From positions 113,157,135 to 113,221,134 of the forward strand of contig CM054180.1 in NCBI GenBank assembly GCA_028829895.1: a DNA stretch of 64,000 nucleotides, given 5' to 3'. The notes beneath the pieces are model-generated. The model had not been told where the DNA came from, did not search any database, and saw only the letters and a list, made by a program, of their open reading frames with translations. This document shows positions 45,651-59,460 of the stretch, in pieces; positions within the stretch are counted from its first letter, which is position 1; every line of letters starts with the position of its first letter. A program made the translations under genes and the position numbers. Source of the DNA: Sinotaia quadrata. Lineage: Eukaryota > Mollusca > Gastropoda > Architaenioglossa > Viviparidae.

Positions 45651-46245
45651 TAATATCTTCATGGATGCGGTCAATTTTTCTAGATCTATATTCTACGTTC
45701 ATCAAACACATCCCGGGCGCAGTAACCATTGAGTAAAAGTACTTGGTGGTGTGTGCTTGATTTTAAAAAAAAACTAATTGACTAAAATTTGGATTAATAA
45801 TCAAAAATATATTGCCAACACATCTCCACACAATTTGGACTATTAAATACACTTATTTTCAAAGAAAAGCCCTCCAGGAATACGACAACAGATGATGAAA
45901 ATCGCAAGTTCAACAAAAAAGGTAAAAAAACTTTTTATTATTTATATATTTTTAAATTTTAAAAAAAATTTTCATAAAACTTCACATATTTTATAATATG
46001 TGTATAATAGTTTACAATTAACGTTTTTAAAATTCATTTAGTATTAGCTTCACTTTTAATGTTTTAGTATACCAACCCAGTGAAATTATCAATTAGCGGC
46101 AAAAGTGCCTGACACAGCGCTGCCGACGCGCGTTTTTTCGCATGACAGGGATCGGGTTAAGACAACCAAGATACTTTAGTAATCATGAAATAATAATGTT
46201 TTATTTCACAATTCACTAGAGAAAATATTTGACTGCAAGTCCTAC

Positions 46246-46343
46246 CCTGAGTGGGAGCTTGTGGAACAAAGGCACACTGTTTGGTCGTGTTCTGACTGCT
46301 GCCACATATTCTGTCACCCTTGGAACGACAAAAGTGTCTGAAT
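46246..46343 (-). other. Possible minus-strand exon, unassigned
   Basis: GC-richer than its surroundings, with a TTTTTAG acceptor and AGG|GTAGG donor. Two frames are open; one is Cys-rich (FCRSKGDRICGSS). Its phase does not follow directly from the exon at 53,323, so an intermediate exon would be needed. I do not recognise it. Confidence 0.25.
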
Positions 46344-46489
46344 CTAAAAATTACAAGTGCAAATTTAAACACATCTCCCTCAAATATAATTTCACATTAT
46401 TCAATCAATAATGATGAAGTAATTACATATTTCTTTTACAAAACACAACTGAATAATAATAATAATTTTTCTATCAGCATATATACTAC

Positions 46490-49400
46490 TTAACTACTGT
46501 AAAACATACAAGACAAACAGCTCATTCTCTGGACAAGTATACCATTTTTTACAAGGAAGTGCAAAAGATAAAGTGGATTACATTTAATTACTTTACATGT
46601 TAAGTATACAACAGAGCCTAATGCTCAGATGAAAACATAAGAACAATAAAAATTATAAAAATGTTCTTATAGGAGATTGAAATATATAAAATGCACGTTT
46701 GTGTTGAAAACTAATCTGGATACATTTTACTCAACCTATAAAGATGCAATTGCCATGTTGCTTTCTTTAATTTGCATTTGAAGAGATACTTTCTGCACAA
46801 CACACCTCAGACTTCTACTCCACTCCTGATAACAATAAATGTGTCCGCTCCTACAGATTCATTTATGTGGTGGGCAACGATTATTCCATTTAACTGATTT
46901 CAGCATTGCATTTTAAAAAAACTAAAAATATATATCTGACTGCTTCAATGACCCATACTATGCCCAAGATTTTAATTTTTAAGAAGTTATAGAAGTGGGT
47001 GACAATTAAAAGACTTAATGATTTAATTGAAGGCAAAATGAAAAATAATTGAACCTAAAATCTTCTATTTGAAGCCTTAATTTAAATTGCTCATAGCGTA
47101 CTTCAACTCCATCCATTCAGAAAAAACTTTAAAATTTTGATAGCATTTTCACTTTCAATAATAACGCCAAGCAAGTCTCACTATTTCATTATTGCTGTAC
47201 GACTGAAATTCTGTCCCAACAAGATGCTGCATTAGATCAAGAATATGACAATTCTTGCCAACAATATTGTTGGTAGAATCCAATCTTTCATGCAAATAAT
47301 TGTACATATTTTGAATGTATTATGCAGCATTTGATAGTGTTCTTTTCCTTATGTAACAAGTTTCAAATTTAAGCGTTCCAACTTGATCTTAGTTATGGTG
47401 TTTATAAATGAGCTTCAATAGAAAACATTGTTATTTACCAGCCCTCATTATCAATTAGCACCTCTACAGCAACACAAATTTTATTTCTTATTTGTGATAA
47501 GTTCATATTTTTTTAAGGAACTTGCATACTGGGTAAAGCGAAATATAAATCTATAAGATGTATCTGAAGCATAGGTTTCTAGGTGGTTTACCAAAACGGA
47601 AAGAAAATGTCTGTTCAAAGTGCATATTGCTTCACTTTTACTGGACAACCATCATATTGAATGGATGTGAAGAAGCTTCACAATCTCTATCTCCAAAACT
47701 TATTCTGTTTGGTCCTCAGTAAAAATGGAAAACATTAGAACGAGTATCACATTTTCTTTAGAAACAAAAACGATAGCTGTTTCATTGTCTCTTATGTTCA
47801 AAGTTTCAATTATTTATCTATTTATAAGCATTTATTATGTTAACTCTCATTTTAGGACTTTTTTAAAAAATAAATATTTATTTTTTAATTAAAATTACTG
47901 AATTTTTTTTAGTTACTACTTCAATGGTTTGATTATGGGCCAGTCTTTGCATAACTTTTGAGAAAGTTGGGAGTGTGCTATTTTTTCAAGTAATTAGTTT
48001 GAAAGATGTAGATTATATTTTTGATTATTATTTTTTTATACAATTTATATTTAGTCGGGGATATATATATTTTTTTTATTTAAGAAAAAAATAGTTTTCA
48101 AATTGATAATTTCAACAAGCTAAAGAAAGATAACTCTTGATGGTAAAAAAAGTAAACATTAGAAAATCTTAAGATGTGAAGTGTTTCAATTATTTCAAAT
48201 ATTTCATTTACTATAGCACAAGGATATTGTTTATTTTACAGTTTTCTAGCATACATGGTTTTTTTTTAAAAATAATATTTGCTGTATTGTTTTTATTTTG
48301 AACATTATTCTTTTTACTTAACTTTTAAATTAATTTTTAACTTTTGCCTTTTTGTTGTACATGTACTTGTCTGTTTAACAATCTTTTCAATAGTGTTTCT
48401 TTAAATCATGTACACCTGTGTAGAGCACTGTTTTAACAAAATGTTTCCATGTGCATTTACAGTGATTTAACTCTTGGTCAAAAAACCTTCAGAATACAAA
48501 GATATGTCTTGATAGTAATAGCATGTGTTCAACATATTAATAGATCTTTGATATTATATACATATATATAGAGTGCATTTATAGCAAGCATACAGTTTTA
48601 ATAAGGTTTTAATACTTTAAATATTAAAACAAATAAAATGTTAAGTAAATCTGTTAGTTACATGTATAACATTGTGATTATCATTTGAACAGGTTATGTT
48701 TAGTTTAGGAGATGTAATAAATTGTTTTCATTCTCATTCTCTGTTTTCATTGTAAGCATTGTATAATAAATAAAAAATGTAAATTAAATAAATGATTAAA
48801 CAAAAATTATCTCATATCTTTAGAAAAATTTACTGGATATTTTGATAAGTAAACAAATCTATATGTTTAGAGATATGACAATTTGCTTTTTTAAATTTTC
48901 TTGGTTACTGCTCTTTGGGGGGTTAAAATTTGTTGAAATGGTCATTTTCAACTTCAAATAATTGCCTCAATGTTGAGGGTATGTCTTTGAAAACAATAGA
49001 CATTAACTACATAGCAAATGATCTAATAATAATTAATATGCATTATGGATATACTTTGCATATGCTATGATGCCATGAATATTCCTGTTTGATGTATTTA
49101 TTAAGCAATTTTATAAAACAAAAGTTTTCCTTTGTAATTTATAATAAACTAAAATTTTAATTCTTTCTTGTTGTCTGTTAAAATTTTAGACTGTTGACCA
49201 CTGTGGTTTATATTTAACTTGTACTGAACTTAACAAATTGAACATTCATTACATCTAGTTTGTGAAGTAATTATTCCAAGATTTCAGAAATGAAATATTT
49301 CAACCTTTGAATTTGAAAGCTTACAGTAATCACCAAGTTTAGTTAAATTTTGTTTAATACTGCAACGAAAAGAAGTTGTGGAATCTTTCTAAAATGGAAA

Positions 49401-49500
49401 TGACTAACAGAGGTAATTGCTGTTTACATTCAGCTATTGACAGACATCCAATATCGTCTATTGTCATTTGTTCTCTATTGACCACCTTCAAACATTTGTA
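46490..49500. other. AT-rich non-coding region with old repeat copies
   Basis: No gene supported. 46,500-46,700 resembles 50,690-50,910. The stretch 48,830-49,260 (AAATGGTCATTTTCA, ATGATGCCATGAAT, AATTTATAATAAACT) is a diverged copy of the 3' half of the TIR element at 57,347-60,049. Confidence 0.6.
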
Positions 49501-49507
49501 TCAGCAG

Positions 49508-49655
49508 TGACTTAAAGCTCAAGAAAAGAGGAAATTCCACTCCAGAGAAAGAAAACGTTACCCAAACTAAAATAAGCTTAAATCTAAACAAAAATCCCAA
49601 ACAAGCAAGTGAAGCAATATCTTTCTTCGGCGTACCTAAGAGGAGTAGCCACTAG
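49508..49655 (+). other. Candidate terminal coding exon of an unknown gene
   Basis: Follows ATCAGCAG and reads 48 codons to TAG: DLKLKKRGNSTPEKENV, then SLNLNKNPKQASEAISFFG and KRSSH. Lys/Ser/Pro-rich, coding-like in an AT-rich desert. I do not recognise the protein and cannot place upstream exons. Confidence 0.35.
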
Positions 49656-49799
49656 TTGGACACCTGCGATACTGAATCCAACTTGTATTGTGAATGTATT
49701 TCATTTTGACTCACTTTACAGCAAGAATACTTTGGACTCTAGATATTGATTATAGTTTCTAGTTTATTTTTATCCTTGCTTTATAGTATGCTGTATTGT

Positions 49800-49925
49800 A
49801 CTGGAAAGCAATGTGCATGTCAGTTGTTAACAAATTAGCATCCACGACAGTGACACACATTCCTATTTCTAATAGTCTGTAAACAAATTGGCATCCACGA
49901 CAGTGACACATACTGTTTCTAATAG
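49800..49925. repeat. Tandem pair, about 60-bp unit
   Basis: GCATCCACGACAGTGACACA occurs twice, each followed by TTTCTAATAGTCTGT. Confidence 0.8.
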
Positions 49926-49929
49926 TCTG

Positions 49930-52900
49930 TGGACAAAAGTTGACAGTTGTATAGAGAAAAAATTTAGACAAATAATTTATAATACAGTAAATGTAAATAT
50001 AAATAAAATACATAGGAATTGTACGGTTTACATTTTGCTCTCTACACATACATATTTCTTGCTAAAATTACCAAGCAAATATATATATAAATTATAATCA
50101 TAATGGCAGATCTAGGTACATTTCATATAAATTCCATATAAAAGTAAGTATTTCAGATTTTTAATATGTCTTCAATGCAGATCTCTGAAGCTCATAATGT
50201 GTAAAAAGATATGTACACTGCTAGTAAATTGTGAAAGTTCACACAAATATGTTCATAACTTTTAACTACTGTATTATAAAATAATTATTTTACAAATTAT
50301 TTATAGCATAAATCATAGATAGCTAAATAAATAAATGAAATTGTGTTTGTGCCTGTATGTGTTTCTGTAAAATGTATAACATACAAACTTTTCTAAGTAT
50401 CAATATTAGATTTCTCAGAAAAATGTATATACACATGCAAAATCTGTATATACTGTAACAGGCAATACAAAATAAACATACAACAATTAAGATCATATTT
50501 ACATCTGTAACAAGATTAGACAAAAATGGACCATCTTTTATAATACAGTACTTTTACATATTATTAATATTACGTTATACTTTATACCGACACATTCTAA
50601 TTCTGTACTGTCATGTTTTGCTGTAGTCAGTATTTTTACTCCCCGCAATACTGGAAACATTTTTTTTTCAATAAAAAATTGTACGTAAGATAATTGAAAA
50701 AATCAAGACAAACGATATATATACAAAATTGTTTAGCTCCCTCTCAGAGCAAGTGTACCATTTTGTTACACTAACTGACTAAGTGCAAAAAATAAAGTGG
50801 ATTCAATCAAATTATTTTACTGTTAAAGTTAATAACAGATCGTAATGTCACAAAAGAACAAAAAATTATAAAAATGTTGATGGAGTCTGAAATATGTTAA
50901 AAGCATATGTTTCTTTTTAAAAACTAAGAAAGCAAACTTTTAACAGTCAAAAAAATTTACCAGCAAAATTTAAAAAAAAATAATCAGTATTATTATCTCA
51001 TTACAACAAATAGATTTTCTTTAATAAAATAAGTTAAATTTTAATTTAAAATAGGGTATAAAACTGTAAGTTTGTCATGGGCGAACCATATTATTATTAA
51101 TAAAATTATCAGCCATCATAAAAGCTCTATTTTCTCAACTAAATATAAAATGGGCTAAGTTATTATACTTCATTGATAATTTTAAGTAATAAACAAAGTA
51201 TCTATTTAAATATAATGCTTTTTAATATATATATATAAGCCTCATCACAATATTTCCATTTTTGAATGTAATTCACATGTTTTACCCATACTAGCTCAGT
51301 TTTAAAACATTCCCACAGTAATGTAAAAATTTAAATGCAAAGGAAACCATATGGATATGTACAAAAATATAAACTATTTGCAATATTAATCAAAATACAC
51401 CAAGATTATCAGAAATCTTAAGAGTTTTGAAACATCGATATAACATAATATTTAATGTTTTATTTTTAAGAAAACACATTTCAAATAGACCCACCCTGTG
51501 AGGTACACTTCCCCAGAAAATGAGTCATATACACACATAAAACTAAGAAAGGTTTTGCTATTTTCACACGGTTTACAAATTAACAATAAGATTTCAAAAG
51601 TGTCATAATTTCTTTCAGATTAGAATTGCATAAATATCAGAGTAATAATTAATAATGATTTAAAAACATAACTGTCATGATAAAATCAGTATTATATTAG
51701 CTTATAAGCTTTATATGTTTATTTTGTTGTATACTGTTTATTTTAGGGATGAAATAGCACTTTTATTACTCTTAGTCTTAGCCACAAAATAATTAACAAA
51801 AGCTATTGATATTTTACAGATAAGATATGCAAGTAAAATCTAACTTAACTCAATTTCATTATTCCTTCTTGCACAATATCTGTCTAATACACAATGATAG
51901 ACGAAGATATATTAGTAATTCATTTCAACTTGGTATGAAATTTTTTAAAATTTTATTAGATGTAAGCATTCATTTTCTTTCATTTGAACATCAATACTTA
52001 TACAGTTATAGTCAGATTTCTTAATAAATATTACTAATGTGTATACTGTTCTTGATTAAAATTATTCAACACCATATTGCTTCCTCTGCAGAATCAAAGC
52101 TGAGTCAAAAATATGACTTATTTACAATCATACTGAATACAGTTCACAAATGAGATGTCATATATTACCTCAACAAAAGTATACTAAAAATACTTTTGCT
52201 TTTGATTACTCTTCATGTTAATTTTACTTTTCAATGTGTTTATTATTTCTCTCTTGCATCAATTAAGGCAAAAGAAGCATAAGAGTGAGCACTTCATTGT
52301 AAAATCATTCACTAATCAGAATAAAAAACTCTACAATTTTATTTTAACCAAGGTGTGCTTATGTGTGTATTTTTCTTCTCTTATGGGTATAGATATACTG
52401 CTTACAAACATTTCATTTCAGGGGCATACCAATTTTGGCTCTCAGATCTGTGTGCCAATAGTAGCTTGTGTTGTAAATGCAATTTGCCAATACCCTAAAG
52501 GTGTGCTTACTGGATTTCAGTATCTCAAGATATAATAAAGCTATTAACAAAGGACTTGCTCAGTTTATACTATTTTGTTATTATTCTTGTAAATATAGCT
52601 CTAGTACATAGTATATGTGAGATGTTTTATTAAAATATTTTAACAGCCTTTGTTATAACTCTACAAACTAAGTCTTACTCAACTTAATGCAGTATTATCA
52701 TTATTTCTAATTAGTTCCAAAATTATTTTTGGGTTGTAATATTTACCTTAGCAAACTTATTCAGAGTTTGATCAAAATTCACATACATGTGTGTGTGTGT
52801 GTTAAGTTTTTATAGATATTTACCTCTAATGATTTTTTTTAAAAATACGTTAAGTTTCTCCTTAAAATTGTAGGCAAGACCGTTTAATTTATAGAGGTAT

Positions 52901-53200
52901 TACTATTAGTAATAGAAAATTTATACATTATAGAGAAAAAACACTTTTTATAACCACAGTAGATTCTTAAACTAGCAGACACTTAATTCAGTAATATGGA
53001 AAATCAAACCTTTTGGTTTTGGCCCATTGACTAACAAGGTTTGTGCTTAAACCGTTTGAGCAAATTGAATTAATACATTCAACATGCTAATTTGTTACTA
53101 TATATTTTACTTAATTTAGGATTTCATAATATGATAGTGTTCATAAAAAACAAAGTTTATGTGAAAAATCATTTGAATACAGTGGAAATAATCAGAAATA
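49930..53200. other. AT-rich non-coding region
   Basis: No gene supported. Short open frames here (for example ending GVLTGFQYLKI before a AATAAAG at 52,540) lack corroboration. 50,690-50,910 is a diverged repeat of 46,500-46,700. Confidence 0.5.
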
Positions 53201-53322
53201 AGGCTTTACAAACTTGCATAATGTTCAATAAAACTGTTTGGATAGTCTTTTATTTGACAAGAAATGAGTATATGCAGACATGAAAGAAGAAATTCATCAC
53301 AAAAATGGTGTTTGTAACATAC

Positions 53323-53471
53323 TTTACTGTTATTCAAGCACCCAAAAGCAAAGCATTCGTTACATTTAGCTAGGCTAGGATCATTTTCCTGAAAGTATGC
53401 CATGCTGCAACCTGGATTTATTTGAAGGGAAATTTTGACCTTAATGCTCAAGGTCGCATTTTTAGCATTTT
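53323..53471 (-). CDS. Candidate internal exon of a minus-strand host gene
   Basis: Bounded by TTGTTTAG acceptor and AAA|GTATGT donor. After two bases completing a phase-1 codon it reads NAKNATLSIKVKISLQ, then CSMAYFQENDPSLAKCNEC and FGCLNNSK with no stop. The upstream candidate exon 61,872-61,998 ends in phase 1, so the two join in frame. The clustered Cys (C..C, then C) hint at a zinc-binding segment, but I do not recognise the family. Next exons would be at lower coordinates. Confidence 0.45.
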
Positions 53472-53712
53472 CTAAACAAATAGATAGTGATGTAAGCATT
53501 TATTCACAAATATAAAACTATGTAAGAAATGTTCTAACTATCATCTACATCACTGTTTTAATAACAAAGAAATTTGTTTAATGAGAAGATATGCTTTAAA
53601 AACTATAATTAACTGAGTATGGATCATAATGTTTTCCACAACTTATTTTATTAAAACACATATCTTGAGCATATATCTGTACAATATCAAGTAAGAAAAA
53701 ATGACTGGGACT

Positions 53713-56016
53713 CAGACCTGCCTACCCCCCACCTTAGGAAACCAGAAGATCACTGGTCCAAAACCAGAAGATTTTGAATGGAAACCAGAAGATTTTATGC
53801 GGAGTCTGGCTTTTTAATAGAAATACCAATAATAGAAAATAAATGCAAAATAAAAAAAATAATGTTAATACAATATTTGTAAATAAACTTACCAATAATG
53901 TAATGATTAATGCAAAGCACAACAATTTGTCTACATTTTGTCTAGTCTCCATTCCACTGTTTATTTTAGATGATTTTTGTCAAGCACACCAAGTGTTAGG
54001 CAGTTTTATTTAGATATTTCTTTAGACTTCATTTGAAGAAGGATCTTCACATTTCAGAATAATGGGCCATTGAAGTACCGCATCATGATTTTCACTATTA
54101 CAGAAATTCATTAAATATTTCATAATGGATTTTTAAAAAAATATATATTTAACTTTTTATTATCTAATGTACAAGACACAAAAAGGAACATGTGCCTATT
54201 GAAAAATTTTAAGAAAAAAGTATTGATTTTTTTTTATTGTACCCATCTAAAATATATATTTTTGGAGAACATGTAGAATTTAAAAAAATAAAATTTACTT
54301 AAACCTAAAGCATATAGGCTTTCATCCATGCACAACGTTTTAATTTTATGTATGAGAAACTAGTAAACCAAATTTCAGGGACATGGAATAATTACAACTA
54401 TTCAAAAGGGGTCTTAGCATTTAGTTCAACAGAGGAAAAAAGTCATTTTGATAAAAACACATTTAAAGTAAAATAAAGACTACAGAACTTTAAAAGTGTT
54501 CAAGTGGTTTATTTTTTTAAAATAAATATACCCTATCCATACTACATTGGACTGCTCTTAGTCATTTAGCTCTCTCAGAATTAAATATACTAATAGTAGT
54601 AATACTATATATTACTATCCTTTACATCCTCAGTGTACAGTCTTTTTATTTTCTAATACTACATAGAACCAGAATATTGCAAAGAAATTTTTAAAAAAAT
54701 ATATTTATCAATCCACATTAATAAAATTTGGAATATATGTTGTCTTTGTTATGAGAAAGCAATACCAGTTATTAGTTTTAGAATATCTGGTTCAGATTTT
54801 AATTTATAAATGATTTAAATATATAAAACACCTGTATTTTTCTAAATTTACATGTCCATTAAACTAGAGAAAAAACAGTGAAAGTCTTCCTGTAACATTT
54901 AAAATGTTATTAAAAAGACATTATTCTTCAATAAGCATGCTTTGTTAATTAAGAATTGGATATGATTAATATTATTACATGTATTTTTAATGTTTTAACT
55001 TTTATGCATTTCTTTTGTCTTCAATGTATGTGTATTTATTATCATGCCTTCTAAAATTCTATTATAATAATGTGTGTACTGCGTAATCACAAAATATCAA
55101 CGGCTAATTTACAAATACATGTATATATATAGGCCTATATATATTTCTAATTTTTTATTATTTTTTTTAGCAGAAATGATTAAAATAAAAAATTCGACTA
55201 AATCAAAATGTTCACAATTCCGTAAATTACTTTCAAACAAATTTGACTCAGGATCACTTCTTTATCGCCGATGATCTTTTGTTTTAAAACTTGTGTCACT
55301 TTGTTTTAAAAAATAAATTTTGAAGCCTTACATATTATATAAGAATAATTACAACGGATTCTAGAAAAATGATTATTTGAACCTCAATGCGGTTTCAAAC
55401 ATAGGCCTACCGTTATTGAAAACGCCAATCTTTTTCCTAGCATTGCAATATAATTCGTCAAAGTAGCTCGTTTTAGACGGATAATTTCTGAAGAAAATTG
55501 CATAGACTGTCTTAAATGTAAGTTGAATGTTATTTATTAAAGTAAATATTTCGTAATTGTCACGCATATACTATCGGTACGTGGCCGCCATTTTGAAAAA
55601 GCGAACTTCGTCTATCGGTCGAACGGGCAGTAAAAATGTTATGAACCGAATTTGCTTATCCCGCTAAGCTCTGACTTCTCAACATAAAAAATATTTAAAG
55701 AAAATGTTTATTTCACGAGCGAAATTCTGTTTTGTCAACTAAAATTAATAACGGCTGACGAATAAGATTCCGGAAGTGTTAGAAAAGGACTCGTATGCTG
55801 AAGAGCTCATAGCAGACGACAGAGAAGCAGTTAGAGTTACGCCGCCGTTAGCTCTATTGAACGCACGCTAAGTTTTTCGTCCTGTCATAATCGATCGTGA
55901 AAAAAAAATTGAAAATGAAAATGAAAGCGGAAGATTTCTTTTGGAAGCAGAAGAGCGGGAGATTCGAGGTAAAAGCGGGAGATTCTTCCGCTAAAAGCGG
56001 AAGGTAGGCAGGTATG
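53713..56016. mobile_element. TIR element, 2,304 bp, target duplication GGGACT
   Basis: Ends CAGACCTGCCTACC and, inverted, CATACCTGCCTACC; GGGACT flanks it at 53,707-53,712 and 56,017-56,022. The flank joined across the insertion reads TGACTGGGACTACCCTA, which resembles the terminus GAGTGGGACTACCTA of the other TIR family. No transposase frame is seen, so it is non-autonomous. The right end has a hairpin CTTCCGCTTTTAGCGGAAG. The superfamily is not assigned. Confidence 0.7.
55560..55870. promoter_or_regulatory. CpG-richer, promoter-like patch in TIR element
   Basis: CpG-containing stretch with GTGGCCGCCATTTTGAA at 55,581-55,597, a close match to a YY1 site, and further CpGs to 55,870. No transcript is supported. 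Confidence 0.25.
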
Positions 56017-56022
56017 GGGACT

Positions 56023-56760
56023 ACCCTACACACACACACAAGCAATACTTACACTTACACTTTACAGCATTCATAAGTACAAAAGTAATTTTTAATTTTA
56101 TGATCTTCTACAAGAACACATACAACTATGGAATGTGCACAGCTTTTATAAATGTCTGTTTTTCCTGTAATACTAATAATGTAAATAAGTGATTGTCTCA
56201 TATGAACCATGAACACACACACATACACATAACCATGCCACTAATTTAAGCAATGAAATAACTACTGATGCACATCCATAATAAAGAACAAGACTATTAA
56301 ATAATAATAAGTCATAACGAAGACAATTAAAAGTACTTGATTTCAGAAAAGAAATCAGTCATGATAAATAGGACTAGAGAAGGAAACATTCACAAAATGA
56401 AAAAGCATACAGTGATAGTGATACAAGACAATAAGCTCACTAAGCACTATTTAGAAATCATAAGCAGGCAATAGGTGAAGACCATTATCGAAGCAGCTGT
56501 CAAAAGGAACTTACCAAATGCTTGCCCACTATTCAATGAAATAAACAAGGTAAACAAAACTAGTTAAAATATATTATATTAATTATTATGTACAACTACA
56601 AGATATAATGTGATTCAATTATGTACTATTTATTATTAATAATTATTGCACTATACTAATTAATAATGAAAACAATCAAATTTAAATGGAAATTAAACTA
56701 AATTAAAACACTGATGTGCTCAGCAATGAAATGCATCGTTATATAATGATTGAAAAATAT
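56023..56760. other. Non-coding spacer
   Basis: AT-rich with (CA)n at 56,029-56,040; nothing else recognised. Confidence 0.55.
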
Positions 56761-57948
56761 ATACTATTAGGTAGTCCCACGGCCACCGCTTTAGAGGCAA
56801 AAACTCGCAAACGCACACAAATTTGCTAAACTTTACCTCAGAGCGGTTTTCTTCACATTAAACCTCAACTAACCATTTTTATATGAAAATAAAGATCGAT
56901 GTTTTGTCTTTCGAACTGTTTTATTGTTTTTTTTCCTGAATTTTATTATAGTATCCATAAACTTTGACGAAAGTACCTTAGGGTTGCAAGAAAAATGGGT
57001 CAAAAGTCGCCTCACGGCCGAAAAAGTAACATTCACGTTTTCGGGTACCAATTTTTAAAAAGATAGTGCGACTGGCAGCGTTTTGTAACCCTAAAACTGA
57101 TTGGTCCTTTAAATAGAGGACATATAACTCTTTACAATCATATAAATTTTGATTTTGTTTTATGCGAATAACCAAATAAAGTTTCAAACTAAAAAGTTCA
57201 TGATAAAATTTTCGGAAGAAATATTTATCACAAAATAGTTTGACCTATATCATTTTCTGCGGAATTTCAATATCTCTCTAATGATATGCTGTAGCCCTTG
57301 ATTAGTGACCCCTGCCAGATACACTTAATTGAAAACCCAGTAGTACTAGGTAGTCCCACGGCCACCGCTTTACAGGCAAAAACTCGCAAACGCACACAAA
57401 TTTGCTAAACTTTACTCCAGAGCGGTTTTCTTCACATTAAACCTCAACTAACCATTTTTATATGAAAATAAAGATTGATGTTTTGTCTTTCGAACTGTTT
57501 TGTTGTTTTTTTCTGAATTTTATTATAGTATCCATAAACTTCGACGAAAGTACCTTAGGGTTGCAAGAAAAATGGGTCAAAAGTCGCCTCACGGCCGAAA
57601 AAGTAAAATTCACGTTTTCGGGTACCAATTTTTAAAAAGATTGCAGAGCATCCAGCGTGTTGTAACCCTAAAACTGATTGGTCCTTTAAATAGAGGACAT
57701 ATAACTCTTTACAATCATATAAATTTCACTTTTGTTTGATGCGAATAACCAAATAAATTTTCAAACTAAAAAGTTCACGATAAAATTTTCGGAAGAAATA
57801 TTTATCACAAAATAGTGAAAAATATATCATTTTCTGCGGAATTTCAATATCTCTCTAATGATATGCTGTAGCCCTTGATTAGTGACCCCTGGAAGAGCAT
57901 CCACTAAATTGAAAACCCCGTAGTACGCATCCTGTTTCACTTTCAGTC

Positions 57949-58030
57949 ATGGCTTCCACGTGCGAAACACGCGTTGACGCTACCGCTGATTTTTCTCACA
58001 TTTTATGTGAACAATTAAAACCTCTTATCA
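57949..58030 (+). other. Candidate first coding exon in the inner TIR element
   Basis: ATG followed by 27 codons (MASTCETRVDATADFSHILC, then EQLKPLI) ending at ATCA|GTAAGA, a strong donor. Conserved in the outer copy at 60,072-60,153. A later frame at about 58,482-58,685 (LDCDDVDAKFVFKWG, TWTAVDYSALQEEF, stop) may be a later exon, but its phase with this exon does not fit directly. Possible remnant of the element's gene. Confidence 0.45.
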
Positions 58031-59064
58031 GTAAGATCTTTTGTAAGCATTTAATAATGATTACTTTACTCTGTGATTAGCTTATTTGTAAACATATCTC
58101 TATTTTTAAAGCAGAATTATTCATTTTGTCCTCACCATCACTACCAATTCCGTAGTTTGAAAATAGGTTAGTCGGTGCGTCATTCTATCGCGAAAGTTTG
58201 ATTGCTATTTCCTTGCAATATATATTTTGAAGTCGCAGATCGTATTTAAATATATTATTTTATTTATTTATTTAATTTTAGTCAAGATGGTTATCTTATT
58301 ATTTAGAAAAATCGTTTTCTTACGACGATAATTTAAAAAAGAAAAGATAACTCTTGATGCAAAAATAGTAAACAACCGAAACACTTGGGTCTGTGAAATG
58401 TTCTTTTCAAGCAGTGGATTTACAATAACGCTAATAAGATATTTATTTAGTGAATGCTTTTATATTCACACCACCAGCAGTGCTAAGATTATATTTATGG
58501 AACAGTATAGAAATAAGAATATTTTTAAGTGGGGTGATACCTTGGACTGTGATGATGTGGATGCCAAGTTTGTTTTTAAATGGGGTTTAAGAATGGAGAC
58601 AACCAACGGAAGAACCTGGACAGCCGTTGACTATAGTGCATTACAGGAAGAATTTTCTATTTATAAAAATATGTACTGTGATTAATATTTGAATCTATGT
58701 TGTGCACATTCATTGTTGGAAATAAATATCACAGAATTGAATTATTATTATATTAAATATCATGTCACTAATGTACATGTTCACAGAGTTTTAGTAATTC
58801 ATTAACATACATATTTTCAATGCTTTAATGCCTGTCACAAATCTTTCAAAACATAAGGATATGTATTAATCTATTACTTATTATTTTGTTATAATTAATA
58901 ATATTATTGTCAAACATGTTTTTATATCTATGAATTATGCATAAAGAATACCATGTATACAGTTTTAAAGATTTTTTTTTAATGTGAAAGTTTCTATTGT
59001 GTAAAAAGTACTAATTCAGATAAAAGGTTATAAATAAATTTTCTGTCTTTAGATAAATAGATAA

Positions 59065-59460
59065 CTTCATGCTGATCATTTTAATAGGTGAACCAAAACT
59101 GTATGATGTATACTTTCAGAGATGTGACTGTTTATCCGTTTTAATTTTATTTGTAAATAAAAATTGCATGATAAAATGAAAAATGTAACTTAATATGTGA
59201 TTAAACAGAAATTATCTTTATACATATTGATCAAGTATAGTTTACTGATCATTTTGATATGTGAACCAACTCTGTATGATGTATACTTTCAGAGATGTGA
59301 CTGTTTATTCGTTTTAATTTTATTTGTAAATATAAATTGTACAGTCAAATGATAAATGTAACTTAATATGCGATTAAACAGAAAGTGTCTTTATAGATAT
59401 AGGTAGAGTATAGTTTGCTGATCATTTTGATATGTGAACCAATTCTGTATGATGTATAGT
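59065..59460. repeat. About 174-bp tandem repeat within the inner TIR element
   Basis: GCTGATCATTTTRATAKGTG recurs at about 59,071, 59,243 and 59,418. The outer copy has two units (about 60,977 and 61,150), so repeat number differs. Confidence 0.8.

Larger units (their letters stand above)
42979..46156 (+). mobile_element. piggyBac element, 3,178 bp
   Basis: TTAA on both sides (42,975-42,978 and 46,157-46,160). Ends are CCCGTTCGCGGTC and, inverted, CCCGATCCCTGTC, imperfect inverted repeats. It encodes a decayed transposase and has a long 3' region with a 105-bp tandem repeat. Confidence 0.9.

Noticed and set aside
45902..45970. Promoter-like A/T-rich sequence after the piggyBac repeats
   Set aside because: Composition only; no consistent motif.
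52215..52535. 106-codon frame ending before a poly(A)-like signal
   Set aside because: Low-complexity start, only the last 37 codons look coding, and there is no partner exon or homology that I recognise.
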